Below are positions 17,031 through 26,377 of a stretch of 64,000 nt of DNA, in pieces. The stretch comes from a bacterium (GTDB lineage Bacteria; Myxococcota; UBA727; JAUIJE01): positions 37,127 through 101,126 of the forward strand of contig JAUIJE010000021.1 of NCBI GenBank assembly GCA_030431455.1, read 5' to 3'. The position numbers and the translations under genes were made by a program. Under the pieces are notes generated by a model that had not been told where the DNA came from, made no database searches, and saw only the letters and a program-made list of their open reading frames with translations. Each line of letters starts with the position of its first letter. Within the stretch, counting starts at the first letter, position 1.

Positions 17031-17813
17031 GTGACCCATCTGCGCAGCAAAACCCTGACATGTCTGTCCCTGTTGTTCGTGTTCTGCGCCGTTGGCTGTG
17101 ACGGTGGGGCCCCCGGCGATGATGAGAACGGCGGCTGGGAAGAGCCGGACGAATACCCCGAGCCCGAGCCTGTTCCGGAGCCGGAGCCGGAGCCAGACGA
17201 GGACCCCCAGCCGCCCCCGCCACCGACGACGTGCGTCCTGGGGCCGATCCCCGACTTGTACTGCGGAAGCGAATTCCTCCGTCGGTTTGACCCCGACGAG
17301 ACCCTCCTGCAGGCGCCCGATGAGCCCGCGTACGCGACTTTTGCGTCCCCACAACACTTCTTGGTGCACGAGGGGTACGACTTCGGCGTCAACCTGGGCT
17401 GGTACCACGGGACGTTGGGGTTCAAACGCACCGACGGCGTCGTGGTGATTCTCGCGATGTGGTTCAGCAGGGCGCCCGCCGATACCGCCTTGGTCTCGAC
17501 CAGCCTCGAAGACGACGATGCCGCCCGCGCCGCCGCGGTCGAGCTGCTCGGCGACGACGTCGCGGACCTCGCGGTCGTGTCCGGGAGCGGCGGGAACGTC
17601 AGCTACACCCACGTCGACAATGAATGTGTGCCCTTTGAGCTGGTGGAAGCGACGGCCTTTGTGGCCGTCACCACGCCCTGCCCCACCTGCCGCGACGGCG
17701 TGCGGTTCGAGGTCGCAGCGCAGATTCCCGGCCCGACCGGCGAAGCTGTCACGTACCGGGCGCGCGGCATCATCGACAACATCCAACGGCCCTACGGCTG
17801 CGAAAACGATTGA
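17031..17813 (+). CDS. lipoprotein with Pro-Glu spacer, function unknown
   Basis: 260 residues from a GTG start with AAGGAG 6-7 nt upstream. The lipoprotein signal ends at Cys23 (FCAVGC). An acidic stretch and a PEP-type spacer (residues about 30-70, PEPEPVPEPEPEP) precede a globular domain with cysteines at roughly 72, 81, 201, 219, 222 and 258. No known domain is recognised. Similar Cys-Pro-Glu lipoproteins occur twice more in the window (22406 and 23663), but I see no clear sequence match between this domain and theirs. Predicted to be anchored at the outer membrane or cell surface. Confidence 0.75.
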   Translation: MTHLRSKTLTCLSLLFVFCAVGCDGGAPGDDENGGWEEPDEYPEPEPVPEPEPEPDEDPQPPPPPTTCVLGPIPDLYCGSEFLRRFDPDETLLQAPDEPAYATFASPQHFLVHEGYDFGVNLGWYHGTLGFKRTDGVVVILAMWFSRAPADTALVSTSLEDDDAARAAAVELLGDDVADLAVVSGSGGNVSYTHVDNECVPFELVEATAFVAVTTPCPTCRDGVRFEVAAQIPGPTGEAVTYRARGIIDNIQRPYGCEND

Positions 17814-17980
17814 GCGCGGGATCGCGACATCGTTGGCACCCCGGGTGACACCCATGTCGCGGTCTGGACCCCGCCCTGCGGCGCGCACCCCGCAGCTGTG
17901 CACAGATCACAGGCTGGTATCCGGATTGCAGCGGCCCCGGCGCGTGGACGGGGGTGTTCGCGCCAAGAAAGGCAATGAGT

Positions 17981-19618
17981 ATGAATAGGAATATTTTGAC
18001 CGCGGGCGTGCTCTGTGCACTCAGCTTGGGCGTGGTGGTTCACACCGGATGCGCCGCGTACGGTGACGGGGGAGCCGGCGGGGACGGAGACGGAGACGGG
18101 GACGGGGACGGAGACGGGGACTTCTATGGCGACGGAGACGGGGACGGAGACGGAGACGGAGACCCCAACAACCCCCTCGACCCCGGAGACGGAGACGGGG
18201 ACGGGGATGGGGATGGGGACGGGGACGAGCCGGAGGAGCCGACCCTGGTGGAGAACGATTGGGTCTCCACCGACGAAGAGGTGCTCTCCACTTTTTCCGC
18301 CGATGTGGACACCGCGAGCTACAGCCTGACCCGGCGCCGGTTGAACGAGGGTGGCTGGCCGGCCCCGACCGAGGTGCGGGTCGAAGAGTTCGTCAACTAC
18401 TTCAACTATGACGACCCGCGCCCGGAGGGCGTCGATCCTTTTGCGGTGACGTTGGACGCGGCCCCGTCGATGTTCGGCGAGGACGTGCACCTGCTGCGCA
18501 TCGGGGTGCAGGCCGAGCAGATCGCCGAGGAAGACCGCGACCCGGTCAACCTCGTGTTCCTCGTCGACGTGTCCGGGTCGATGGCCTGGCAAGACAGCAA
18601 GCTCCCGCTGGTCAAGTACACCCTCAAGCAACTGCTCAACAAGCTGCAGCCCACCGACACATTGGGCATCGTGGTCTACGCGGGCGCCGACGGGGTGGTG
18701 CTCGAGCCGACCCCGGTGGAGGACAAGAGCGCGATTCTGGACGCCATCGAAAACATGGAGAGCGGCGGCGGCACCAACGGCGAAGCGGGCATCCGCCGCG
18801 CGTACGAGCTCGCCGCGGACGCCTACCGCGAGGACGGGGTCAACCGCGTGGTGCTCGCCACCGACGGGGACTTCAACGTCGGGCTCACCGGCGCGCCCCT
18901 CGTCGAGCTCATCGAGCAGTACCGCGACACCGGCGTGTTCTTGAGCATCTTTGGCTACGGCAGCGACAACATCTCGGATGCCCAACTCGAGAACCTCAGC
19001 AACGCGGGCAACGGCAACTACGCGTTCATCGACACCCCCAACGAGGCCCTGCGCGTCACCGGCGAGAAGCTGGTGAGCACCCTGCAAGTGGTGGCCAAAG
19101 ACGTGAAGCTCCAGGTCGAGTTCAACCCCGCCGCGGTGTCGCGGTTCCGCTTGATCGGATACGAAAACCGCATCCTCGCCCACGACGACTTTGACAACGA
19201 CACCGTCGACGCGGGCGACATCGGGGCCGGGCACCATGTCACAGCATTGTACGAGGTCGAGTTCGCCGAGGGCGCGCTCCACAAGAGCGACGGGCCCGAC
19301 GCCCCCGCGGCCGAGCTCATCGCCACCGTCCGCGTACGGCACAAAAAGCCCACCGGGGATGAAAGCCAACTGAACGAGTTTGCGTTCGACACCGATCTGG
19401 TGGCCGAGACCTTTGACGAGGCCAGCGCCAACCTGCGCTGGGCCGCGGCCGCGGCCGAGTTTGCCGAGATTCTGCGCCGCTCGATGCACAGCGAAGGCGA
19501 CCGCTTCGACGACGTGGTCGACGTGGCCCAAGGCGCGCTCGGCGAAGGGGGCCCGACCCGCGACGAGTTCGTCTCGCTGGTCGAGCTCGCCCGCGACCTG
19601 GGCGTGCCCGCGCCGTAG
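17981..19618 (+). CDS. YfbK-like von Willebrand factor A lipoprotein
   Basis: 545 residues. The lipoprotein signal ends at Cys24 (VVHTGC). A Gly-Asp dipeptide spacer fills residues ~32-84. The next part (STFSADVDTASYSLTRRRLNEGGWP) is the N-terminal domain of the YfbK family, then comes a vWA domain with MIDAS motif DVSGSM at residue 196, a TDGDFNVG segment and a C-terminal DUF3520-like region. Such proteins bind a metal ion and a protein partner at the cell surface; the partner is unknown. Of two close ATG codons the second (17981) is chosen, 8 nt after AAAGG. The gene converges on the GNAT gene. Confidence 0.88.
   Translation: MNRNILTAGVLCALSLGVVVHTGCAAYGDGGAGGDGDGDGDGDGDGDFYGDGDGDGDGDGDPNNPLDPGDGDGDGDGDGDGDEPEEPTLVENDWVSTDEEVLSTFSADVDTASYSLTRRRLNEGGWPAPTEVRVEEFVNYFNYDDPRPEGVDPFAVTLDAAPSMFGEDVHLLRIGVQAEQIAEEDRDPVNLVFLVDVSGSMAWQDSKLPLVKYTLKQLLNKLQPTDTLGIVVYAGADGVVLEPTPVEDKSAILDAIENMESGGGTNGEAGIRRAYELAADAYREDGVNRVVLATDGDFNVGLTGAPLVELIEQYRDTGVFLSIFGYGSDNISDAQLENLSNAGNGNYAFIDTPNEALRVTGEKLVSTLQVVAKDVKLQVEFNPAAVSRFRLIGYENRILAHDDFDNDTVDAGDIGAGHHVTALYEVEFAEGALHKSDGPDAPAAELIATVRVRHKKPTGDESQLNEFAFDTDLVAETFDEASANLRWAAAAAEFAEILRRSMHSEGDRFDDVVDVAQGALGEGGPTRDEFVSLVELARDLGVPAP
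18081..18226 (+). repeat. GACGGN hexanucleotide repeat coding (Gly-Asp)n
   Basis: Two blocks of imperfect GACGGG/GACGGA hexamers, broken by short non-repeat segments, code for the Gly-Asp spacer of the YfbK-like lipoprotein. Because the unit is six bases, length changes stay in frame. Confidence 0.9.
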
Positions 19619-19647
19619 AGACCGGCGAGCGCAAACCCACCAGGGGA

Positions 19648-19696
19648 GATCCGCCTGGCTATGCCCTATTGAACGAGGGGCCCGGCCAGGCGGATC
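19648..19696. repeat. 12-bp inverted repeat between converging genes
   Basis: GATCCGCCTGGC (19648-19659) and GCCAGGCGGATC (19685-19696) are perfect complements separated by 25 bp. The left arm is in the 47-bp gap after the vWA gene; the right arm lies inside the last codons of the GNAT gene. No T-run follows on either side. It may form an RNA 3' end or processing structure for both transcripts. Confidence 0.6.
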
Positions 19697-20169
19697 ACGT
19701 CCCAGTCCACGCCGTCTTTGACGTAGGGCGTGCACCCCGGGGGCCTGCCCCCGAAGGTCTCCGCGGCCTGGACCCAGAAGGTCTTGGCCGCGCGGTTGGT
19801 CCGGCGCACGCGCATCTCCCAGCCCCCGGGGAAGGTCTCGAACAGGGCGTGGGCCGCCTGGGTGCCCACCCCCTGCCGGCGCGCCCCGCGCACGACAAAA
19901 AACTCCGCCACGTCCATCACGTCGGGGGCCGCGGTCACCTGCGAGCCCTGGCGCACGAGGGCAAAGCCGGCGAGCTGGTCGTGCCAGCGAACAAAAAACG
20001 CGTGGTGGTCTTGGTCTGTCCACCACCGGTCGCCGAACGACACGTCGAAGCGACCGTCGGGACCGAGCGCGAGGGGCATGTGGGCGCTGAAGTCGTGGGC
20101 GTACAGCTGCACCAGCCGATCGAGGACCGGGGCCTGCGCGCGCGCGATGGGCTGCAGGGTCGCGGCCAT
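19666..20169 (-). CDS. GNAT-family N-acetyltransferase
   Basis: 167 residues. The core FFVRWHDQLAGFALVRQGS (strand beta4) and DVAEFFVVRGARRQGVGTQAAHALF is the acetyl-CoA binding motif A (R-x-x-G-x-G/A) of the GNAT fold. It is followed by a RRTNRAAKTFW helix (motif B). The acceptor substrate is unknown. The ATG overlaps the stop of the upstream gene by one base (TGATG), so the two are probably co-translated. The frame is open far upstream, but only as a shadow of that gene. Confidence 0.88.
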   Translation of the reverse strand: MAATLQPIARAQAPVLDRLVQLYAHDFSAHMPLALGPDGRFDVSFGDRWWTDQDHHAFFVRWHDQLAGFALVRQGSQVTAAPDVMDVAEFFVVRGARRQGVGTQAAHALFETFPGGWEMRVRRTNRAAKTFWVQAAETFGGRPPGCTPYVKDGVDWDVIRLAGPLVQ

Positions 20170-21933
20170 CAGCGCCCGGCGCGGGTCTGGTCGACGACGA
20201 TCGGACCCGCGGGGAGGGGCGTGCCCGCGTAGCGTTGGTTTTGTGGGAAATGGGCCACGAGCAAGATCACCTCCCGGCTCCAGGCGAGCTCTTCGTGGCG
20301 CTCCACCGCCACCGCCAACGAAATGTACACCGCGGGGGCGTCCAAAAGCTCCTCCGGCCACGCGATGTCGTCCAGGGTGCGCGGGTAGATCGCCCACATC
20401 ATCATGCCGTTTTGGTACTGGCTGACCGCGAACTTCCCGAGTTCGTCGATGGCATCGCCCGCGGTCATCGCCCCGCTATCCACTTTTTGCGCCAGCGACT
20501 GCGCGGTCTTGTCCACCAAGGGCATGACCCCGGGCGGCCGCTTGAACTTCCGGCGCGCGGTGGTCAACGACGTGAACGCCTTTTTGCTGTCCGCTTCGAT
20601 GGAGTGCCCGTCGAACCGGTCCCAGCCGCCGGCGAGCAGAAAGTGGCGCTCCCCGGCCGTGGTCTCGCCCACCGCGAGCAGGTCGTATTCGGGGTTCAAC
20701 AGGGTGAAGCGGCCCTCGGGCCACGCCAGCGCGGTGGCCATGAGGTCGGCGATGTCGTCCTCGCCGTAGGTCGTGACCCAATCCACCGAGCCGTTCACCA
20801 CCGGGGCCTCGATGTCCCACCCGGCCAAAAACCCCATCATCACCTTCTCCGCCCGCTCCTTGTCGTCGTCGACCAAGGCCTTCATGAGGTGGGGGCTGAG
20901 CCGGTGGGCCATGTCGCTTTGGCTGGACACCGCCTCCACCTTGCCCACCCCCGCTTTTCCCCGCACCACGTTGAGGGCGTCCACGAATTGCAGCGCAAAC
21001 TGGTCGGGGTCTTTGGCCCGCGGCGCGCTGGGCACGTAGTCGGTGCGCTGGTACTTGGTGGGCGCCTGACCGGACGGCCGCAGCAAGAGGTTGACCACCC
21101 CGTCGCCGATCATGCGGCCCTTTTCAAACCCGCTGACCACCATCCACGCGGTGGCGTCGGTGGCGGTCACCGGACAGCTCATCTCGAACTGTGGCAAGCG
21201 GACGTCGGGGTTCTTTTCGCAACGGGCGACCCCAAACGGCCCTTGGTTGACCATGCCGCGCACCACCTCGTAGGGCTTTTGCACCCGCCCCCGGACCACC
21301 ACCTTGCCGTCGGGCCCCGGGACCGGGGCGAAGGGCTCGATGGTGTCCGCCATGTTGGTGCGCGCCACGATCACGGTGAACTTCGCCGCCACCCGCACCG
21401 CCGCGACCCCCACCTGGCCCTGCGCGGGGATCGCCCCCTCGAGCATCTGGCGCAGGTCGTCTTGGTACTGGGCCACGAGCTTGTCGTCGTCGAGCGCCTC
21501 GACGCCGTCGACCCACCACGACGCAAACCCGCCGTGGTTGACCGGGCTGCCGCACGCGCCAAACAAGAAGCGTTGCATGCGCTGGTCGGGGTAGGTCCCC
21601 GTCGTGCCCACCACCTGGGCGATCTGCTCGGCCACACAAGACAGCGCGGCGGTGACCGTGACCTGCCGGCCTTGCAGCACCGCGGTCGCCAGCGGGGCCA
21701 GCGGTCCGCGCACCGGCACCGGCACGTGGCCAATTTGGGCGGGCACGGTGCCCACCAAGTCCCAGTTGTCCGTCGAGAACCGCTTGTCCTCCTCGACCAG
21801 CGCCACCGGGGCGGCGGCGAGAGCGGCGATCTCATCGCGGGGGGGGGAACTGATCGTCCGGGGTGGTGGCGCAACCGGCCGCGAGGCCCACGGCAAAGAC
21901 GGGAAGGAGTGAAAAGACTGAATTGCGTGTCAT
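20169..21933 (-). CDS. large lipoprotein of unknown function, apparent frameshift in a 9-C tract
   Basis: The main frame (20169-21896) has no convincing start or signal peptide. A second frame begins at an ATG at 21933 with a good lipoprotein signal, MTRNSVFSLLPVFAVGLAAGC, and reads DDQFPPPR before a stop. The two meet at a run of nine C (minus strand, 21847-21839). Removing one C joins them into ...QFPPRDEIAALAAAPVAL..., about 588 residues. Either the read has one C too many, or the tract is a real slippage site. The mature protein has no domain I recognise. It is weakly hydrophobic with scattered cysteines (FGACGSP, RCEKN, EMSCP), and one stretch (FVDALNVVRGKAGVGKVEAV) loosely recalls a CAP-like domain. 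It is coupled to the GNAT gene. Confidence 0.65.
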
Positions 21934-22199
21934 GCGATTCCAAATACCCGGGAGGACGCAGAACGAAAATCTCAGACTCGCTTTTGTGCGTTTTGCGCCA
22001 GGGACTGGATGGGCCGGTGGTTTGCGCGTTTTTGTCCCGTTTCAGCCGGTCTTACATCGTTCGTACAGTCCTGTTTTGACGAACAAAACTATTTGGTCTC
22101 ATCGGACAGTCGGCGGATAGCGGCCGACATGTTGAGTCTGATTATCATCTTCATGTGGGACGAAGCCGGGGAGGCGGTGCCCACGAGGGGAGAAAAACG
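21934..22199. other. AT-richer divergent intergenic region
   Basis: This gap separates the frameshifted lipoprotein gene (minus) from the 48-residue lipoprotein gene (plus) and is visibly poorer in GC than its surroundings, as expected of a double promoter. It contains a small perfect inverted repeat GTTTTG-ACGAA-CAAAAC (22073-22089). No promoter pair could be assigned with confidence. Confidence 0.4.
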
Positions 22200-22346
22200 A
22201 TGGAAAAGCTTTGGAAAACAGCAGGTTACCTGCTGGTTTTGGTGGCCTCGTCCGCGCTCGCGCTGGTCGGGTTGGCGTCTTGCGATGAGCGCTGGCCCGA
22301 CCGGCCGCCCGCGGTGGCCCACACCCGGGGAATGCCGCCGGCCTGA
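22200..22346 (+). CDS. small lipoprotein (48 aa)
   Basis: A 48-codon gene with GGGGAG about 8 nt before the ATG. The product has a charged start (MEKLWKT), one hydrophobic segment and a lipobox-like LASC with Cys28, leaving about 20 mature residues (DERWPDRPPAVAHTRG). It could equally be a small membrane peptide. The function is unknown. The good ribosome binding site and the signal-like composition argue against a chance ORF. Confidence 0.6.
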   Translation: MEKLWKTAGYLLVLVASSALALVGLASCDERWPDRPPAVAHTRGMPPA

Positions 22347-22405
22347 CCGCGGCGGTTCGCGCCGCCTCATGTCACTGCACAAAACCTCACACGAACGGCT
22401 TCCTC

Positions 22406-23602
22406 ATGTTCTTTTGCGCCGCGCGCCTGCGCCCCGTGACCACCTGCGCCCTGCTCACGGTGGTGTCCGCCTGTGTCCCCGGGGTGCCGAGCCCCTCTTC
22501 CCCCGAAAGCCCCCGGCCCGACCCGGGCGCCCCCCCCGACATCGACCTGTGCGACCTCGAGGACGAGCGCCCCGACATCAAGGCGTTGCTCGATGCCTAC
22601 CGCGCCGCGTTCGGCGACGAGCCCTGCGACGGGGACGGGCCCGAACCCGACGACGACCTCGAGGACTGCGACATCGTGCCCCTCCCGGGGGGCGCCCTGG
22701 AGGTGCGGTGCCCGGGCCAGCCGCCGTTTGTCATCCCCGGGGACGACGACGATGGCGCCGAAGAGCCCGAGCCCGAGCCCGAGGGTGAGCCCGAGCCCGA
22801 TCCGGCGCCCCCGTCCTGTTTCGCGTTGCCCTACGACGGGCAGATCATCGACTGCTATGCCCTGTTGTCCGCGGCGCAATACTGCGATTCGGTGTACAGC
22901 GAACCATCGTCGCCCAACTACAGCCTCGTCGGCGCCTGCGGACAGTGCAACGCCGTTTTCTATTCGCCCCCCGAAGGGGTGGATTGTTTCGCCGAGCTCG
23001 ACTGCATCAACACCCCGGACCTGTGCGGCGGCGAGGTCGAACCCGAGCCCGAACCCGGCGACGCCCCCGCGCTCTACACCGCGATCCAAACATTGCCCGC
23101 GGCCACCATCCCCCTCGACAGCGTCGAGATGGCCGGTCCCCTCGGCGACCGCACCCCCGAAGGCGCGGTGGTGACGGGGGCCTACGGGGGCCTGGTGCTC
23201 GGGGAGCTCGGCTTCGCCCTGGGACAAAACGACACCCTTGGCTATGCCCAATTGCTCGTGCTCATCGCCCACCCGCCGCCGGCCGACCCGCTCGCGCCGT
23301 TCAACATCGTGCACGTCGACGCCGCCCCCAACGACGCGCTCTGGCTCGCGGTGGACGCGTTCTTGGCCGCCCACCCGGGCCCCGCCCTCGCGCCCACCGC
23401 CGCCACCGCGCTCAGCCGGGCGGCGATCTGGGATCAGGGCTTTGTCGAGGTGCCGTTCGAACACCTGGTCATCCACGTCGCGCCCCTGGTCGCCGATGAC
23501 TACGCCAGCGTGACCTACGAACTCGCCTACGTGGCGTGGTCGAGCGCCTGGCCCGGCCAGCCCCAGCACGGCAAGCTCCGGATGACGGTGGCCCTGGACT
23601 GA
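22406..23602 (+). CDS. lipoprotein with Cys module, function unknown
   Basis: 398 residues. The signal region ends in VVSACVPG, making this a likely lipoprotein. A Pro/Ser-rich start and acidic Pro-Glu spacers (near 80-90 and 125-145) alternate with cysteine-bearing segments. Residues ~147-200 (DCYALLSAAQYC ... GACGQCNAVFY) form a small Cys module repeated in the next gene. The C-terminal ~190 residues have no cysteine and look globular. No enzyme motif seen. No strong ribosome binding site precedes the ATG, so the start is moderately certain. It is probably co-transcribed with 23663-24193. Confidence 0.75.
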   Translation: MFFCAARLRPVTTCALLTVVSACVPGVPSPSSPESPRPDPGAPPDIDLCDLEDERPDIKALLDAYRAAFGDEPCDGDGPEPDDDLEDCDIVPLPGGALEVRCPGQPPFVIPGDDDDGAEEPEPEPEGEPEPDPAPPSCFALPYDGQIIDCYALLSAAQYCDSVYSEPSSPNYSLVGACGQCNAVFYSPPEGVDCFAELDCINTPDLCGGEVEPEPEPGDAPALYTAIQTLPAATIPLDSVEMAGPLGDRTPEGAVVTGAYGGLVLGELGFALGQNDTLGYAQLLVLIAHPPPADPLAPFNIVHVDAAPNDALWLAVDAFLAAHPGPALAPTAATALSRAAIWDQGFVEVPFEHLVIHVAPLVADDYASVTYELAYVAWSSAWPGQPQHGKLRMTVALD

Positions 23603-23662
23603 CAAGACCCAGACCGGGCCGCGGGGGCAGCGCAACCGCGCCCGGCCGGGTATCATCGAGCC

Positions 23663-24193
23663 ATGAGGGCGCGCCGCCTCCTGCTTGTCTTCGCCGTGGC
23701 CGGGGCCGTGGCCGCGCAGGCCGGGTGCGAACAATCGAGCCCGGCGCGGTTTCGGCTCTGTGCGCTGCTGATCAAGCCCGACCAGCCCCTCGACGACGTC
23801 GTCAAGAAGCAGGAGGAGCTGCGCCGCGCGGGCCTGTGCCCGACCCACGGCGACGGCCCGGGGCCGGAGCCCACGCCCCTGCCCCCCGAGCCCGAGCCGC
23901 TTCCGCCCCCGCCGCCCCCCGAGCCCGAGCCCGTGGCCGAGCCCGAGCCCGTGCCCGAGCCCGAACCCGACGTCGCCCCGCCCACCGACGGCGGCGTGCC
24001 CACCGACTGCACCGAGGTCGTCACCGACGCGGGCTTTGTCGTCGACTGCGACGTGGCCCTGTCCGCGGAGAACTGGTGCGCCACCGTCTACCCCGACGGG
24101 CCGGACCCGGCGTTCGACACGCTCATCGCCTGCGGCGGCTGCGACGAGCGCTACTACGAGCTGCCGTCCGACGAGCTCGAGTGCCTGCAATAG
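23663..24193 (+). CDS. small lipoprotein with the same C-terminal Cys module
   Basis: 176 residues. The signal peptide ends AAQAGC (Cys22). A helical segment with CALLIKPDQPLDDVVKKQEE follows, then a Pro-Glu spacer (residues ~70-110), and finally a Cys module (VDCDVALSAENWC ... IACGGCDERYY) that ends the protein. This module matches one in the preceding gene in cysteine spacing and in its LSA, VY and ACG landmarks. The arrangement suggests an exported, disulfide-bonded head on a stiff stalk. Function unknown. Confidence 0.75.
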   Translation: MRARRLLLVFAVAGAVAAQAGCEQSSPARFRLCALLIKPDQPLDDVVKKQEELRRAGLCPTHGDGPGPEPTPLPPEPEPLPPPPPPEPEPVAEPEPVPEPEPDVAPPTDGGVPTDCTEVVTDAGFVVDCDVALSAENWCATVYPDGPDPAFDTLIACGGCDERYYELPSDELECLQ

Positions 24194-24318
24194 CCCGCGC
24201 CCACGGCGCCGGGGCGCGCTGACCAGGCGGTTCTCAACGAATCAGGACGAGACAGCCAAGCCCCCCGGTCCGGTCGGGGGCCGGGCCCGGCTACGCTTTT
24301 TGCTGGGGTCTCTTTTCT

Positions 24319-25839
24319 ATGTCGTTTCGCATCACGTTTGCTGGGGGCCAGCTCACCGTCGAGGACCACGCCGGGCAGCGGCCCGCGGTCACGATCTCGA
24401 CCCTCGATCACAGCCTGCTGGTCGAGGGCCCCGACGCGACCACCCAGCTGTACGGCGCCACCCGTGGCGGGCTCGATGCCCTGCTCCAAGACGTGGGCCG
24501 CGCCACCGCGACCACCACCGACGCCACCGACGTGCAGCTGCGCAACGCGGTCCACAACCTCCTGCGCCAAAACGCCAACCGCTCGGGCAAACGCCGGGCC
24601 GCGGTGGACCGCGACGTGTTCCGCCTGCACCCCACGCCGTTGGTGTTCGCGCGGCCGTTTCTCTATTCGCGTTACCTCGCCGACGACGCCGAACGGTTCT
24701 GGCCCTGCCGGGTGGCGCTGGCCCGCGCGGAGGAAGACCTGCCCGGCCGGCGCGACGTCGAGTTTGAGGCCGCGCTGGTCGAGACCTTGGCGGGGTGGCG
24801 CCGGCTCTACACCCGGGCCGGGGCCAAAAAGAAGGCCATCAACCGGTCGCTGGCGGAGTTCGGCGAGACCGCCTCTGCAGACGCATTGTGGGGCCTGACC
24901 CGCACCGCTCTGCCCCAAAAGGTCCCGAGCAAGCTGCATCTCGAGGTCATCGGGGCCTTGGGCGTGATCTACCCCGACCCCGCCCACACCTTGCCCATCA
25001 TCGAGCGCCTGCTCGGCGAGACCCCGCGCGCCCTCGGCGAAGCGGTGGTGGACATCGACGAGCGCCGGCTCGGCCTGCGGGGGTTGCACCCCGTGCACCG
25101 CCTCGCCCACCTCGTGGGCCTTGCCCGCCCCGAAGGCAAGGTGGCGGTCGCGACCTTGGTCAAGCAAGGCCTCGAAGGCTGGTTCGGCCTGCTCGGTCTC
25201 GAAGCCCCCATGGTCAAACCCCCGATCCCCCTGCCCAAGGTCCGCGCCATCCGCTTCATCGACAACCTGGGCGGCCTCATCCAAGAGGGCGACACCATGC
25301 AACATTGTGTCGCCCGCTATCACCTGTTTGGTTTGTCGGGGACCTCGTACTTCTTCCACATCGACGGCCCCGGCGGGGGCGCCACCGCCGAGGTCACCCA
25401 CGAGGGGCGCGTGCTCGAGGTGCAAGGCCCACAGAACCGCCGCAACACCACCGTGCCCCGGGCCGTGCGCCACCTCCGGCGCTGGGCGCGGGGCCTGTGG
25501 GTCAACGGCCTCGACAAGACCCAGCCGGTGGCCCCGCCGGGCTTTGTCGCCCCGCGCGGACACCGCGTGCTCCGCACCTGGGAAGACGCCTACGCGGCCT
25601 ACGCCGCGGTGTGCCGGGTCCGGCCCGACGACGACGGCGCGCTGTGCATGTGGTTTCGCCGGCAGTGCCAGCTGGCGCAGTCCGGTCACCGCCAAGCCCT
25701 GGTGCAGTCCCGGGGCCTCGATCAGCAACACGAGGTGTGGCTCGTCGACCGCTACGGCCGCCGGCTCGAACACGCGCTCAAGGCCCCGGTGCCGGGGCGG
25801 CTGCTCACAGATTGGATCGAGTGGGACCGGGCGGCCTGA
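24319..25839 (+). CDS. PcfJ-like domain protein
   Basis: 506 residues. The C-terminal third carries the PcfJ signature: FIDNLGGLIQEGDTMQHCVARY (Met-Gln-His-Cys at 327-330), then SYFFHI, ATAEV and VQGPQNRRNTTVP. PcfJ-like proteins were first noted on conjugative plasmids and occur widely on bacterial chromosomes, with the HC motif suggesting a catalytic or metal site; their activity is not established. The N-terminal ~300 residues are alpha-rich and unrecognised. No conjugation gene lies nearby. It is a single gene with its own upstream region of about 125 bp. Confidence 0.75.
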   Translation: MSFRITFAGGQLTVEDHAGQRPAVTISTLDHSLLVEGPDATTQLYGATRGGLDALLQDVGRATATTTDATDVQLRNAVHNLLRQNANRSGKRRAAVDRDVFRLHPTPLVFARPFLYSRYLADDAERFWPCRVALARAEEDLPGRRDVEFEAALVETLAGWRRLYTRAGAKKKAINRSLAEFGETASADALWGLTRTALPQKVPSKLHLEVIGALGVIYPDPAHTLPIIERLLGETPRALGEAVVDIDERRLGLRGLHPVHRLAHLVGLARPEGKVAVATLVKQGLEGWFGLLGLEAPMVKPPIPLPKVRAIRFIDNLGGLIQEGDTMQHCVARYHLFGLSGTSYFFHIDGPGGGATAEVTHEGRVLEVQGPQNRRNTTVPRAVRHLRRWARGLWVNGLDKTQPVAPPGFVAPRGHRVLRTWEDAYAAYAAVCRVRPDDDGALCMWFRRQCQLAQSGHRQALVQSRGLDQQHEVWLVDRYGRRLEHALKAPVPGRLLTDWIEWDRAA

Positions 25840-25848
25840 GCGCCGCGG

Positions 25849-26361
25849 TCAGCGCAGGGTGCCGTCGATGACGAAGCTGCCGCGCACGGTGCCGCCCCCG
25901 GCGATCTCGGCCACGAAGGTGCCGGAGATGGGGTCGCTCACGGAATCAAAAATCACGGTCCCGCCCACCACGTCGAAGTACTCGGGGTCGGTGGCGTGCA
26001 CGATGCGCCGGCCGCCCTCGATGATCTCCACCAGGTCGCCCTGGCTCAGCTCGAGGTAGATGCCGCTGCCCTTGGCCGCGCCTTCGCCCACCAGGGGCAC
26101 GGGCACGCCGGGCTCGACGTGGGTCTCGGCGGGGATGACCATCACCACGGTGCGCATGGTCTCGCCGTTGTCCTCGGCGAACACGATGGTGGCCTCGCCC
26201 GAGTGGGCCGCCACCCGCAGCTCGGGGTTGTCGTCCCGGACCTCGAAGGTCTCGCCCAACACATCGCCTTCCACCACCGCGGGGGAGCCGCAGCCCACGC
26301 CCAGCGCGACCAAGGTGATCGCCGCGAACGAAGCCAAGTGTTTGATTTGAAAGCGAAACAT
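25849..26361 (-). CDS. beta-rich lipoprotein, function unknown
   Basis: 170 residues; signal peptide MFRFQIKHLASFAAITL ending in LGVGC (Cys24). The mature part is almost all short beta strands with Val/Ile alternation and no cysteine (TFEVRDDNPELRV, VVMVIPAETHV, GTVIFDSVSD, GTVRGSFVIDG), suggesting a small beta-sandwich. No family recognised. A GTG four codons upstream (26373) is an alternative start. A 14-bp palindrome lies 17 bp before the start and probably sits in its promoter. Confidence 0.7.
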   Translation of the reverse strand: MFRFQIKHLASFAAITLVALGVGCGSPAVVEGDVLGETFEVRDDNPELRVAAHSGEATIVFAEDNGETMRTVVMVIPAETHVEPGVPVPLVGEGAAKGSGIYLELSQGDLVEIIEGGRRIVHATDPEYFDVVGGTVIFDSVSDPISGTFVAEIAGGGTVRGSFVIDGTLR

Positions 26362-26377
26362 TGCGAAACCCACTTTG

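Noticed and set aside
24319..25839. Mobile or conjugative island around the PcfJ-like gene
   Set aside because: No integrase, relaxase or shift in composition nearby; PcfJ-like genes are also chromosomal.
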